This document shows positions 53,895 to 62,201 of a stretch of 64,000 nucleotides of DNA, piece by piece (position 1 is the first letter of the stretch; each line of letters opens with the position of its first letter). The stretch lies in the NCBI RefSeq assembly GCF_900129825.1, contig NZ_FQWZ01000004.1, forward strand, positions 1-64,000, written 5' to 3'. A program made the translations under genes and the position numbers. The stretch is from Hydrocarboniphaga daqingensis. Its GTDB lineage: Bacteria > Pseudomonadota > Gammaproteobacteria > Nevskiales > Nevskiaceae. The notes beneath the pieces are model-generated. The model was not told the origin of the DNA. It saw nothing but the letters and a program-made list of their open reading frames with translations, and made no database searches.

Positions 53895-56800
53895 GTGCCT
53901 GACTCGGCAGCCGCCGATCGCCGCCTGCGCCGTGCAAGGCTTAGCAGCCCGCCAATCATTGCGGCGGGTTCGCTTGCAATTGCCTTGCTGGTCTTGGGCT
54001 TGTGGCAGCTCACCTCGGCGTATCGGCTATCGTTTTCGCTCGACAGCGAGGCCGCTCGGCGCCGAATCGAGCCGGCGCTGATCGAGGCCTATCGCAATCG
54101 GGACGCCGACCAACTGCAGCAGACCGCACGGGCGCTGCTTGCAGAATCATCACTTCGGCTGACCTATTTGACTGTCGTGAGCCCCGAAGGCGTGGTGCTC
54201 GCCGTCGCCGAACGCTATCAGATCGATTGGCCGTCATGGATCTCCGACAGCGTTAAGCGCAGCGCTCATGATCTGATCTACGGCCTGACGGGTCGCTTCG
54301 AGCGCGCCCCGGTCGCGGCGCCCGGCAGTGGCATCGGTCAAATCAACTTCATGGTGTCGCCGGGTCTGGTCCAGTCGGTTCGCGATTCGGCGGTTCGGCA
54401 ACTGGCGCTGGCAGCGTTGGCAAACTGGGCCCTGGCGCTGACCGCCGCGGCTGGCGGCCTGTGGCTGCTGCGACGTTGGACTCCGCCGCCGGCGCCCTGG
54501 GTGCAACGCTTGGACCCGGAGTACCGCCCGCCGCAAATGCCGTTTTCGGCGGGCGAGATCGAAGAGCGGGTGTGGGACAACCTTCATCAGCGCGCAGGTT
54601 CGATGCTCGACGAGGTAGGCCGCGGCATGCTGGTGGTCGATCGTGACGCGGGCGTTCGCTATCTGAACCTGACCGCGCAACGTCTCACCGGCTGGGCGCT
54701 GAACGACGTGATCGGTCGCTTGGTGTATTCGGTTTTTCATTCAAGTGACGATCGACATACGTCGGCACTGACGCCGGCGGAGCTTTGCATCCGGGAGAAC
54801 GAGGCCTCCGGCCCCACGGAGATGCGGCTGCGCAGTCGGGACGGCACTCAGCGGCCGGTCGAAGTGATGGCCATACCGCTGCGACGCCCCAACGGCAGCA
54901 TTCATGGCGCTGTGATGTTGTTCAGCGACATCACCGACCGCGAGGTGCGCATTGATCAGCTGCGGCGCCAGGCGCGTCTGTCGCAGGGCGTCATTGATCA
55001 CTTGGTCGAAGGCGTACTGACGACCGATCCTGCGGGGGTGATCCGCTTTGCCAATGCGCGTGCCTTGCGGATGTTCGGTTACTCGCGTGAGGACTTGGAC
55101 GGCGTCACGGTCGCCAAGTTGATGCCGGTGCCGTTTCTGAACGCGCCATCGGTACGAATCACGGACTACATCGGCGCTGAGCGGGCAGCCGGTCTTCCGA
55201 AGGTGGTCGGCTGGCGTCGTGATGCCACGACGTTTCCGGTGGAGTTGGTCGTCCAGCCGATGACGATCGATCACAGTCAAGGCTTGTTGATGATCGTACG
55301 CGACATCACCGAGCGCCTGCGGTCCGAGAATCTGGCGCAGCGCTTGGGTCGATTGCTCGATGCTGCCGCCGAAGAGGTTTACATCTTCGACGCTCAGTCG
55401 CTGTTCTTCGTCGAGGTCAACCGCGGTGCGCGGCGCAACCTCGGCTATCACCCAAGCGAAATGACGCGGATGACCCCGCTGTCGATCAGCGAGGAACTGG
55501 ATACCGAGACGTTCCTGAACTATCTCGGCCGTTTGCGCAGCGGCGAATCCGAACATGTCACCTACCGGTGCAAGCACCGTCGTGCCGACGGCAGCGGTTA
55601 CCCGGTCGAGGTGCGACTCAATTTCTCACGTGAAGAAGAGCCGCCGGTGTTCATGGCGATTGCCGTCGACATCACCGAGCGCGAACAGGCCGAGCAGCGG
55701 CTCCGGTACTTGGCGCATCACGACGTGCTGACCGGCTTGCCGAACCGCGCCACGCTACAAGATCGGCTCGGGCAGGCGATGCTCGCCGCACGCCGAAGCA
55801 ATCGCTTGGTCGCCGTGCTGTTCATGGATGTCGATCGCTTCAAGAGCTTCAACGACACCTACGGGCATGAAGTGGGCGATTCGGTGCTGCGTCAGGTGGC
55901 ATCGCGCCTGTCGTCGTTACTGCGCGCCAGCGACACGGTGGCGCGCCTCGGCGGCGATGAATTCGTCGTCATTGCCGCGGGCTTGCGCGCCGAGAGCGAT
56001 GCCGCCGTGCTCGCACGCAAGATTCAGCGCACGTTCGACGCTCCGATCGAGGTTCCCGGACAGCAACTGCAGGTGACCCTGAGCATCGGTGTGTCGATCT
56101 TCCCGGTTGACGATGTCGACACGGAGACGCTGTTGCACCATGCGGATCTGGCGATGTACGAAGCCAAGCAGTCCGGGCCGGGGCAGTTCTGTACCTATCA
56201 GGTCGATGTATCGCCCGAACGCCGGCGTCGGATCGAGTTGGAGCGTGGCATTGCCTCCGCATTGGCCCTCGACGAGTTCGATCTGGAATTGCTGCCGATC
56301 GTTGACGCTGTCAGTGGCTCCGTACGAGCGCTGATCGCCGGACTGGTCTGGGATCATCCCGAGTATGGCCGCGTTGTCGGCGATGAAGTGGTCGGTATCG
56401 CGCGTCGGGCCGGCTTACAGGCCGAAATCGAGTTGTGGCGTCTGCGCGCGCTCTGCGATCGGTTCGCTGACGTCGACGCCTCGGGCCCTGGCGTTGATCG
56501 CCTCAGTGGCGTCAATCCGCTGGTGACGCTGCCAAGCCTGATCGTGCCTCTCAGTGGAGCCCAACTTCGGCACCCCGATTTCCGGGCGCAGATTGATGGA
56601 TTGATGCAGCGGGGTAGTTGGCCGCGCGGCGGTCTGATCGTCGCCAGCGACGCCGACACGCTACGCGAAGCACGCGCGTCAGCGCCCGAGCTGCTGCGGC
56701 GACTCTATGCAGCGCGTGTACGCCTGGCGCTGCTCGACGATGTTGCGTCGTTGTGCAGCGCGCTGAAGCAAGGTGGTCTGCCGCCTCTGGACCTGCTGAT

Positions 56801-57050
56801 GGTCGATGCCAGCTATGACGCGGACGACTTGGCAGCCGATCCGGTACAAGCGGAGGCCTTGAGTCAGGGGCTGGGTATCGCACGAGCCAGTGATGTTCCG
56901 ACCGTCGTCGTCGGGGTCAACAGTGTCGAGACCGCAGCTTGGTTGCGCTTACAAGCGTGCAGCGATATCGCGGGCCGTGGCGTGCAGTTGCCGATTGCCT
57001 CGCATCGCTGCCTCGACTGGATCGAGACCCGATCGATCGAGCCGTTGTAG
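53895..57050 (+). CDS. Membrane diguanylate cyclase with three PAS domains and degenerate EAL tail
   Basis: 1051 residues, GTG start. There are two TM helices (about 20-42 and 165-190) around a short periplasmic sensor. PAS domains follow at about 235-350, 365-475 and 485-605, the outer ones each ending in a DITxRE-type motif and the middle one in DITERL. The GGDEF domain (about 610-770) has an intact active site GGDEF at 686-690 and an RASD inhibitory site five residues before it, so c-di-GMP synthesis with product inhibition is expected. The tail (about 780-1050) aligns with EAL domains (RALIAGLVWDHPEYGRVVGD) but lacks the EAL triad and DDFGTG loop. It lies 74 bases after the Tad locus and probably signals to it. 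Confidence 0.9.
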   Translation: MPDSAAADRRLRRARLSSPPIIAAGSLAIALLVLGLWQLTSAYRLSFSLDSEAARRRIEPALIEAYRNRDADQLQQTARALLAESSLRLTYLTVVSPEGVVLAVAERYQIDWPSWISDSVKRSAHDLIYGLTGRFERAPVAAPGSGIGQINFMVSPGLVQSVRDSAVRQLALAALANWALALTAAAGGLWLLRRWTPPPAPWVQRLDPEYRPPQMPFSAGEIEERVWDNLHQRAGSMLDEVGRGMLVVDRDAGVRYLNLTAQRLTGWALNDVIGRLVYSVFHSSDDRHTSALTPAELCIRENEASGPTEMRLRSRDGTQRPVEVMAIPLRRPNGSIHGAVMLFSDITDREVRIDQLRRQARLSQGVIDHLVEGVLTTDPAGVIRFANARALRMFGYSREDLDGVTVAKLMPVPFLNAPSVRITDYIGAERAAGLPKVVGWRRDATTFPVELVVQPMTIDHSQGLLMIVRDITERLRSENLAQRLGRLLDAAAEEVYIFDAQSLFFVEVNRGARRNLGYHPSEMTRMTPLSISEELDTETFLNYLGRLRSGESEHVTYRCKHRRADGSGYPVEVRLNFSREEEPPVFMAIAVDITEREQAEQRLRYLAHHDVLTGLPNRATLQDRLGQAMLAARRSNRLVAVLFMDVDRFKSFNDTYGHEVGDSVLRQVASRLSSLLRASDTVARLGGDEFVVIAAGLRAESDAAVLARKIQRTFDAPIEVPGQQLQVTLSIGVSIFPVDDVDTETLLHHADLAMYEAKQSGPGQFCTYQVDVSPERRRRIELERGIASALALDEFDLELLPIVDAVSGSVRALIAGLVWDHPEYGRVVGDEVVGIARRAGLQAEIELWRLRALCDRFADVDASGPGVDRLSGVNPLVTLPSLIVPLSGAQLRHPDFRAQIDGLMQRGSWPRGGLIVASDADTLREARASAPELLRRLYAARVRLALLDDVASLCSALKQGGLPPLDLLMVDASYDADDLAADPVQAEALSQGLGIARASDVPTVVVGVNSVETAAWLRLQACSDIAGRGVQLPIASHRCLDWIETRSIEPL

Positions 57051-57533
57051 TCCGCGCAAGCTGCGCGCATCGGTCTCAACGTGACGACCGAGTCGTATTG
57101 CATCAGTGCCAAGATCGGCGTCACCCCGAATCGCGTCGGCGGAAATGGCAGCGAGATCGCATCGTACTGCCGACGTCCCGATCGAATTTCCGCAATCTAA
57201 ATACGGTAGAAAACAGGCAGGATTGCAGCAGCAGGTGAATCGAAGTCGTCGCATTTGCAAAGTCGTCGGACTCTCGATTCGATTGTTGGAACACATGTTG
57301 CATTCTCGATGTCACGATCAAAGTCATGCAGTTTGTCGGTGCAGATTCGCTATCGCCGACTGAATTAACTGTCATGAATTTGTTCTTAACTCATGCGTTT
57401 ATGCAGTAAAAAATAGCGATTTGCTGACTTGACGCTCCCAGGTTGCCGTCCGACACTGGGGCACACGCTACGGAAGGCGCGCGTAGGTTTCTGTATTGCG
57501 TTTTGTACTTCGAAGGAACACAGGGGGTTTGTC
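57051..57533. other. AT-richer leader region upstream of the small exported-type protein
   Basis: 483 bases with no convincing gene; short open frames on both strands (57106-57375) overlap each other and look random. Base composition is clearly less GC-rich than the rest, especially 57180-57425. GAATCGA (57237-57243) and TCGATTC (57274-57280) form an inverted repeat around two copies of AGTCGTCG (57244-57251, 57261-57268), a possible regulator site. An A-run near 57408-57413 lies about 120 bases before the next gene. I call no promoter. AGGGGG at 57522-57527 is the ribosome site of the gene at 57534. Confidence 0.55.
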
Positions 57534-57884
57534 ATGGCAATCTCAGTTGGTGGTGGTATCGGTTTGGATGATGGACTCCAGGCCACATTTGGCGTCTACA
57601 TCGAGAACGTTGTTTCTCTGAGTCTGAGCATTGATCTGTCGCCTGGTGCTGGCAGCTCGTTGATCACGCCGCAGCTGGCCCTTGGCCCGGCCGCTCACGG
57701 CGCCAGCGTGTCCGGTGGTGGTCTGGGTAATGTGCTGCCGGCAACGCTCGATGCCGTCGGCAACGTCGTGGGCAACTTGCTTGGCGGCGCTGCTGGCGCG
57801 TTGTTGCACCCGGGTTCGGGTGCTGGCGGCACGCTTGATCTCGCCGGCACGACGATCAACCTGCCGAGCCCGTTCAAAGGCTGA
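57534..57884 (+). CDS. 116-residue Gly/Ala/Leu-rich protein, candidate secreted product
   Basis: I do not recognise the family. It has no Cys, Trp or Arg, a single Lys at the end and few acidic residues, so it is nearly uncharged. It starts MAISVGGGIGLDDGLQATFG without a Sec signal. A middle part (GGGLGNVLPATLDAVGNVVG, NLLGGAAGALLHPGSGAGG) is Gly-rich and amphipathic. It ends LDLAGTTINLPSPFKG. A strong ribosome site (AGGGGG, 6 bases before ATG) and the hairpin at 57912 suggest high expression. With glycosyltransferases and a type I ABC exporter downstream, it may be an exported, self-assembling surface or bacteriocin-like protein. This is inference. Confidence 0.7.
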   Translation: MAISVGGGIGLDDGLQATFGVYIENVVSLSLSIDLSPGAGSSLITPQLALGPAAHGASVSGGGLGNVLPATLDAVGNVVGNLLGGAAGALLHPGSGAGGTLDLAGTTINLPSPFKG

Positions 57885-57911
57885 TCTTGATTTGATCGGT
57901 TGAGGCACGAC

Positions 57912-57942
57912 GACCCTTCGTCCGCACTGCGGGCGAAGGGTC
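57912..57942 (+). terminator. Strong hairpin after the 116-residue gene, likely attenuator
   Basis: GACCCTTCG (57912-57920) pairs with CGAAGGGTC (57934-57942), extended by TCCGC with GCGGG (one T-G wobble), loop ACT: a 14-bp stem. Only TTT follows, so termination is probably partial. It is 28 bases after the stop codon and 19 before the glycosyltransferase, mirroring the hairpin after flp. Confidence 0.7.
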
Positions 57943-57960
57943 TTTGCCGAACGCACCCGG

Positions 57961-60951
57961 ATGACTTCTGTCGATCGGACCGCATGGGTCCGAGTGATTC
58001 GAGCGCTGCCGCCTGAGCAACGCCAAGCCATTCGCGCGCAACTCAATGCAGCTTTCCAGCTCGTACCCGCGCAGTCGAGCTACCACATGCTTCGTATTGC
58101 CGATCGCCTTTGGCGCACTTGTGCGCCGGCGCGCATCACTGTTGCTCCATTACTTGCTCAGCTGCTGATCACCGACGGCCGAGAGCCCGCTGCGGTGTTG
58201 GGCGTGTTGCTCAAATCAGTTGAGCTGCTTCCGTGCATTGATCGTGAAATCGCCTATGTCGAGGGTTTGCTCCACTTTGGTTGGGGGCAGGCGGCTTTGC
58301 AGCGGCTGACAGAGCGCTTGCCGCTGTATTCCGTTGATGATCCCAAGCGGGTGTTCCGGTTGTGGCGCCGAGCTCAGGAGGCGGCGCGCGCTGCGATGCC
58401 GCTTTCGGGTGGACTGGCGCTGATCGATGGCACGCTGCGGATTCACGCGCGCTGCGCTGTATCGTCGGGTGCATCGACGCGGTTCGAACTGGTCACCGAG
58501 TCGGGCAGGGTATTGGCGCATCGTCGCGGTCGCCGCGTCGGTCAAATCGCATCGCTGTCGATGCCGATGCCCAATCCAGATGATCTTCGCGGCATGGTCT
58601 GGCTGCTGTATGACGGCAGCCCCGTGCCGGGTGCGTGCTGGCGATTGCCGTTCGATTTTCGCGTGCAAGGCCATTGCGCCTTCGACGGTCATCACGTTCG
58701 CGGTACCGTGCAATTGGCGTGGGCGCCTAAGCGCGCGTTGGCCGTCGTAGTTGAAGACCTGCAGGGACACTCGCACACGGTCCGTACCGGCACCGACGGA
58801 CGTTTCGCATTGAACCTCGATGGTTGCGGCCTGATCGATTCGGTCAGCGTCCGCGTACGGCTGCCCGATGGCCGCCTCGAGTCACTGCCCGGCTCGCCGC
58901 TGCTGACGCGCCGCAGGCTACAACAGCATCTACGCCAAGTTGGATTGCCGTCCGCAGCTCAGCGAACGGGCTCGGTGGTCGAAAGCGGGGCAGCAGCGAT
59001 CATCATCCCGGTCTACGACGGCTATCAGCAGACGCTGGCGTGCATCGAGTCAGTGCTCTCTACCGTTGACACCCGGTTACACCCGGTCATCGTGATCGAC
59101 GATGCCAGCCCCAACGCGGAGTTATCCGCGGCGCTGGACCGGTTCGCCGCAGGTGGCGCGATCCGTTTGCTGCGTAATCCAAGCAATCTCGGCTTTCCCG
59201 ATTCCGTCAATCGCGCGATGCAGCAGGCCGGCGCTCGTGATGCGGTGATCGTCAATGCCGATGTCGTCGTCTTCGGTGACTGGCTGCAGCGGCTGCTGCG
59301 CTGCGCACAGACGGCTGACGATGTGGCCACGGTGACGCCATTTGCCGATGACGATTCTATCGTCGGATACCGTGCCGTTTCCGGCGATGCGGCTGCCGTC
59401 GATATCGCGGCGCAACTCGACCGTCATGCGCGCGATGCCCATCGACAGCAGTCGCTCGAGTTGCCGGTCGGTGTCGGCTTTTGCCTGTACCTGCGGCGTG
59501 CGGCTTGGGACGCGGTCGGTCCTTTGGATGGGCGATCGTTCGGCAAAGGCTATGGCGAGGAAAGTGACTGGTGCATGCGGGCACGTCGCCTAGGTTGGCG
59601 TCATTTGCTGGCAGCCGATGTCGTGATTCATCACGCTGGCGGGGTTTCGTTCGGGCCCCGTCGCGCGGCACTGATTGCGCGCGCCCAGCATCTGCTCGAG
59701 ATGCGTCACCGCGGCTATTCGCGCTACGTGGCAGAGCACTCGTGCACGGCCGCCATCGACGCTTGGCGGCGTGGCTTCGATCGACTGCGGCTTGAGAGCT
59801 GCGCTCGGCCGGTGGCGCTGATCGTGCTTCATGCACTCGGCGGCGGTGTCGACCGCTTCGTGCGCGGCCGCATCGACAAGCTGCGCGAGCAAGGCCTGTT
59901 GCCCCTGCTGTTGCAGCCGTTGTCCGAATCGCCCGGACGGTATCGACTGTGGAGCCCTGATTTGTCGCTGCGCTATCTGCAGTATCGCGATGCGCAGCAG
60001 GCCGAGCTGCTGTCGGCTGAATTGGCGGGCGTCAATCTTGCGCATTGCGAGATACATCATTTCGTCGGCGTCGATGCGCGGCTGATCGACGTCGTCCGTC
60101 GTCTGGCCTGTGGCTACCACGTCTATCTGCACGACTACAGCTGGATTTGTCCGCGTGTCACGCTGATGGACGGCAGCGGGCGCTACTGCGGCGAGCCGGT
60201 GCTGGCGCAGTGTCGGCGCTGTGTCGCCACGCAGGGTTCCGATCTGGGGGAAACGATCGACGTTGCGGCGCTGCGTCGGCGCAGCGATCGCTGGCTTGCG
60301 GGTGCGCACACGATCAAGGCGCCGAGTCGCGATGCGCAGCAACGGTTTTTACGCTACTTCCCGCAGCGTGCCATCGGCGTCGACATGCCGGAGTCCGAGC
60401 CCGAGCCGGTGACCGCAGCGCCGCGGCGCCGATTGGCCAGCGGCACGATCAAAGTGGCGCTGATCGGTGCCATCGGCGAGCACAAGGGTTATCAGGTGCT
60501 GCGCCGGGTTGCGGCCCGAGCACTGGCCGACGAGCTTCCGCTCGAATTCGTCGTCATGGGTCGCACCGACGACGATGGCCGATTGATGCGCGCCGGGCGC
60601 GTGTTCGTCACCGGCACCTATCAAGAAGCGGAAGTGCCGGCACTGTTGCGGCGCGAGCAGCCAGACATGATCTGGCTGCCGTCGGTTTGGCCCGAAACGT
60701 GGTGCTATGCGTTGACGCACGCACTGCAGTCGGGTTTGCCGATCTTGTCCTACGACATCGGCGCCGTTGCCGAGCGCCTGCGCCAAGCCGGGCGCGGTGT
60801 ATTGCTGCCGATCCAGGCGACGACGAGCGATTGGCTGTCGGCGCTGTTGAGCATCACAACGGGGGCGGCTGAGGCGCCGACTGCACTGCGGTTGCCGCCA
60901 GCGCGCCGCACGCAGCGCACGGCGCTGCCCTCATCCGGCATCACGACGTAA
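57961..60951 (+). CDS. Bifunctional glycosyltransferase (GT2 plus GT4 domains)
   Basis: 996 residues. Residues 1-340 are a helical part followed by a beta-rich section resembling a carboxypeptidase-regulatory-like domain (HTVRTGTDGRFALNLDGCG). Residues 345-600 are a GT-A family 2 domain: AAIIIPVYDGYQQTLACIES, VIVIDDASPN, NPSNLGFPDSVNRAMQQAG and the late GEESDWCMRARRLGWRHLLA. Residues 618-985 are a GT-B family 4 type domain with VALIGAIGEHKGYQVLRRVA and IWLPSVWPETWCYALTHALQ. It is cytoplasmic, without TM segments. It could add two different sugars to one acceptor, perhaps the 57534 product or the 60972 protein. The substrates are unknown. Confidence 0.85.
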   Translation: MTSVDRTAWVRVIRALPPEQRQAIRAQLNAAFQLVPAQSSYHMLRIADRLWRTCAPARITVAPLLAQLLITDGREPAAVLGVLLKSVELLPCIDREIAYVEGLLHFGWGQAALQRLTERLPLYSVDDPKRVFRLWRRAQEAARAAMPLSGGLALIDGTLRIHARCAVSSGASTRFELVTESGRVLAHRRGRRVGQIASLSMPMPNPDDLRGMVWLLYDGSPVPGACWRLPFDFRVQGHCAFDGHHVRGTVQLAWAPKRALAVVVEDLQGHSHTVRTGTDGRFALNLDGCGLIDSVSVRVRLPDGRLESLPGSPLLTRRRLQQHLRQVGLPSAAQRTGSVVESGAAAIIIPVYDGYQQTLACIESVLSTVDTRLHPVIVIDDASPNAELSAALDRFAAGGAIRLLRNPSNLGFPDSVNRAMQQAGARDAVIVNADVVVFGDWLQRLLRCAQTADDVATVTPFADDDSIVGYRAVSGDAAAVDIAAQLDRHARDAHRQQSLELPVGVGFCLYLRRAAWDAVGPLDGRSFGKGYGEESDWCMRARRLGWRHLLAADVVIHHAGGVSFGPRRAALIARAQHLLEMRHRGYSRYVAEHSCTAAIDAWRRGFDRLRLESCARPVALIVLHALGGGVDRFVRGRIDKLREQGLLPLLLQPLSESPGRYRLWSPDLSLRYLQYRDAQQAELLSAELAGVNLAHCEIHHFVGVDARLIDVVRRLACGYHVYLHDYSWICPRVTLMDGSGRYCGEPVLAQCRRCVATQGSDLGETIDVAALRRRSDRWLAGAHTIKAPSRDAQQRFLRYFPQRAIGVDMPESEPEPVTAAPRRRLASGTIKVALIGAIGEHKGYQVLRRVAARALADELPLEFVVMGRTDDDGRLMRAGRVFVTGTYQEAEVPALLRREQPDMIWLPSVWPETWCYALTHALQSGLPILSYDIGAVAERLRQAGRGVLLPIQATTSDWLSALLSITTGAAEAPTALRLPPARRTQRTALPSSGITT

Positions 60952-60971
60952 CGCATCAGGAGAACAGGCTG

Positions 60972-62138
60972 ATGGAATCCAAGGAAGTGGAACAAGCGGC
61001 GCCGACGATGGCGACACTGCCGTTGCAAGCGGCGACGCAGGCGGTGCAATTCGACCCGGGCTGGTATCGGTTCTCGGTGCGCCAAGCGGCGCCGACGGTC
61101 GCGACCGCCGTGCAGTTGCCATTCCCGGCGCTGATGGTCGCTGCGGGCCCCGATGTGACGCCGGCCGTCGTCGAGTTCGTCGGCCGTCCCGCGACGAGCG
61201 CCGTATGGTTGGTACGAGAAGGTGATGCCGTCGTCGTACGGGTCGCCGACCCTGGAGCGGCGCTGATACTCAGTTCGCTGCGTACGACGGTCGACCACCA
61301 GCCGCTCGATATCAATGTCGAACGTTTGCAGATCGCGCCCTCGGCGCCGGCTTCAGCGCAGGCTGGTGGCCCGGTCGCGGTCGGTGTCTACCGTCGCGGC
61401 CAAGCCGACCTCGAGATCAGCGACGCCGACTGGGCGGGAACGCCGGGCAGCGGGCTGTGGATCGAGGCGCTGTGCATCAAGCCGCAGGCGCTGATCACCG
61501 CCGCCGACGTCGAATACAAGGCGCTGTCGGCCAACGGCTTTGAGACGCCGTGGCTCAGCAACGCAGCGATCTGCGGAACCAAAGGCCTGGGCATGCCGCT
61601 GATCGGCTTCGCTGTCCGCCTTCGGGGCAATGCCGCGTCCGCATTTGAATGCGAGTACCGTGGATATTTCCGGTCAGGCGAAGTCGTGGGGCCCATGCGC
61701 TCCGGGCTTCCGTGTCGATCGAAGCTCGCTGGTGATCCGCTCGAAGCGGTGCAGGTGTATCTGGTGCGCCGCAATGCTGACGAGGCTCGCCCCGCGCCGA
61801 CCGAGAGCCCGGTAGCCGCCAAGCCGGTTGCGCCCAGCTTCGGCAAGTTCCGGACCCCGGTCGCCACCAAGGTCTCGACGCGCAGCGCCACCAAAGGCCG
61901 CGGATCAAAGGCCAGCAAGACGACGGCCAAGAAGAAAGCCCCGGTGGCGGCTGTCGACGCCAAATCAACAACCGCAGCCAAGGTCGTCAGGCGCGCCAAG
62001 CCTGCAGCTGCGACGCCGGATGTCGCGAGCCGCGATGCGGCAACCAGCGCCAGCCCGTCGTCCACCACGCCAGCTGCCACGTCGCCATCCAAGTCCAAAA
62101 CCTCGCGTCGTTCCAGTGGCCGGTCCGGCAAGTCCTGA
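60972..62138 (+). CDS. Hydrophobic-W (ChW)-like repeat protein with basic histone-like tail
   Basis: 388 residues, 20 bases after the glycosyltransferase. Residues 25-150 are beta-rich. Residues 153-267 hold repeated units that resemble clostridial hydrophobic-W repeats: AGTPGSGLWIEALCIKP, CGTKGLGMPLIGFAVRL and a third, GLPCRSKLAGDPLEAVQVYL, with four Cys. Residues 275-388 are a Lys/Arg/Ala/Ser/Pro-rich disordered tail (SKASKTTAKKKAP, KSKTSRRSSGRSGKS). There is no Sec signal. It may be a carbohydrate- or surface-binding component of the glycosylation system or its export substrate. The ChW match is by eye only. Confidence 0.65.
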   Translation: MESKEVEQAAPTMATLPLQAATQAVQFDPGWYRFSVRQAAPTVATAVQLPFPALMVAAGPDVTPAVVEFVGRPATSAVWLVREGDAVVVRVADPGAALILSSLRTTVDHQPLDINVERLQIAPSAPASAQAGGPVAVGVYRRGQADLEISDADWAGTPGSGLWIEALCIKPQALITAADVEYKALSANGFETPWLSNAAICGTKGLGMPLIGFAVRLRGNAASAFECEYRGYFRSGEVVGPMRSGLPCRSKLAGDPLEAVQVYLVRRNADEARPAPTESPVAAKPVAPSFGKFRTPVATKVSTRSATKGRGSKASKTTAKKKAPVAAVDAKSTTAAKVVRRAKPAAATPDVASRDAATSASPSSTTPAATSPSKSKTSRRSSGRSGKS

Positions 62139-62201
62139 TGGGAGTTCAGCCCGTGATCGAGACGCTCGCGTGTCGCCGGCTCTGAAACTCACTGGGATTG
62201 C

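Noticed and set aside
57106-57375. Open frames of about 85 residues on both strands in the AT-richer leader
   Set aside because: They overlap almost fully on opposite strands, lack ribosome sites and have random composition.
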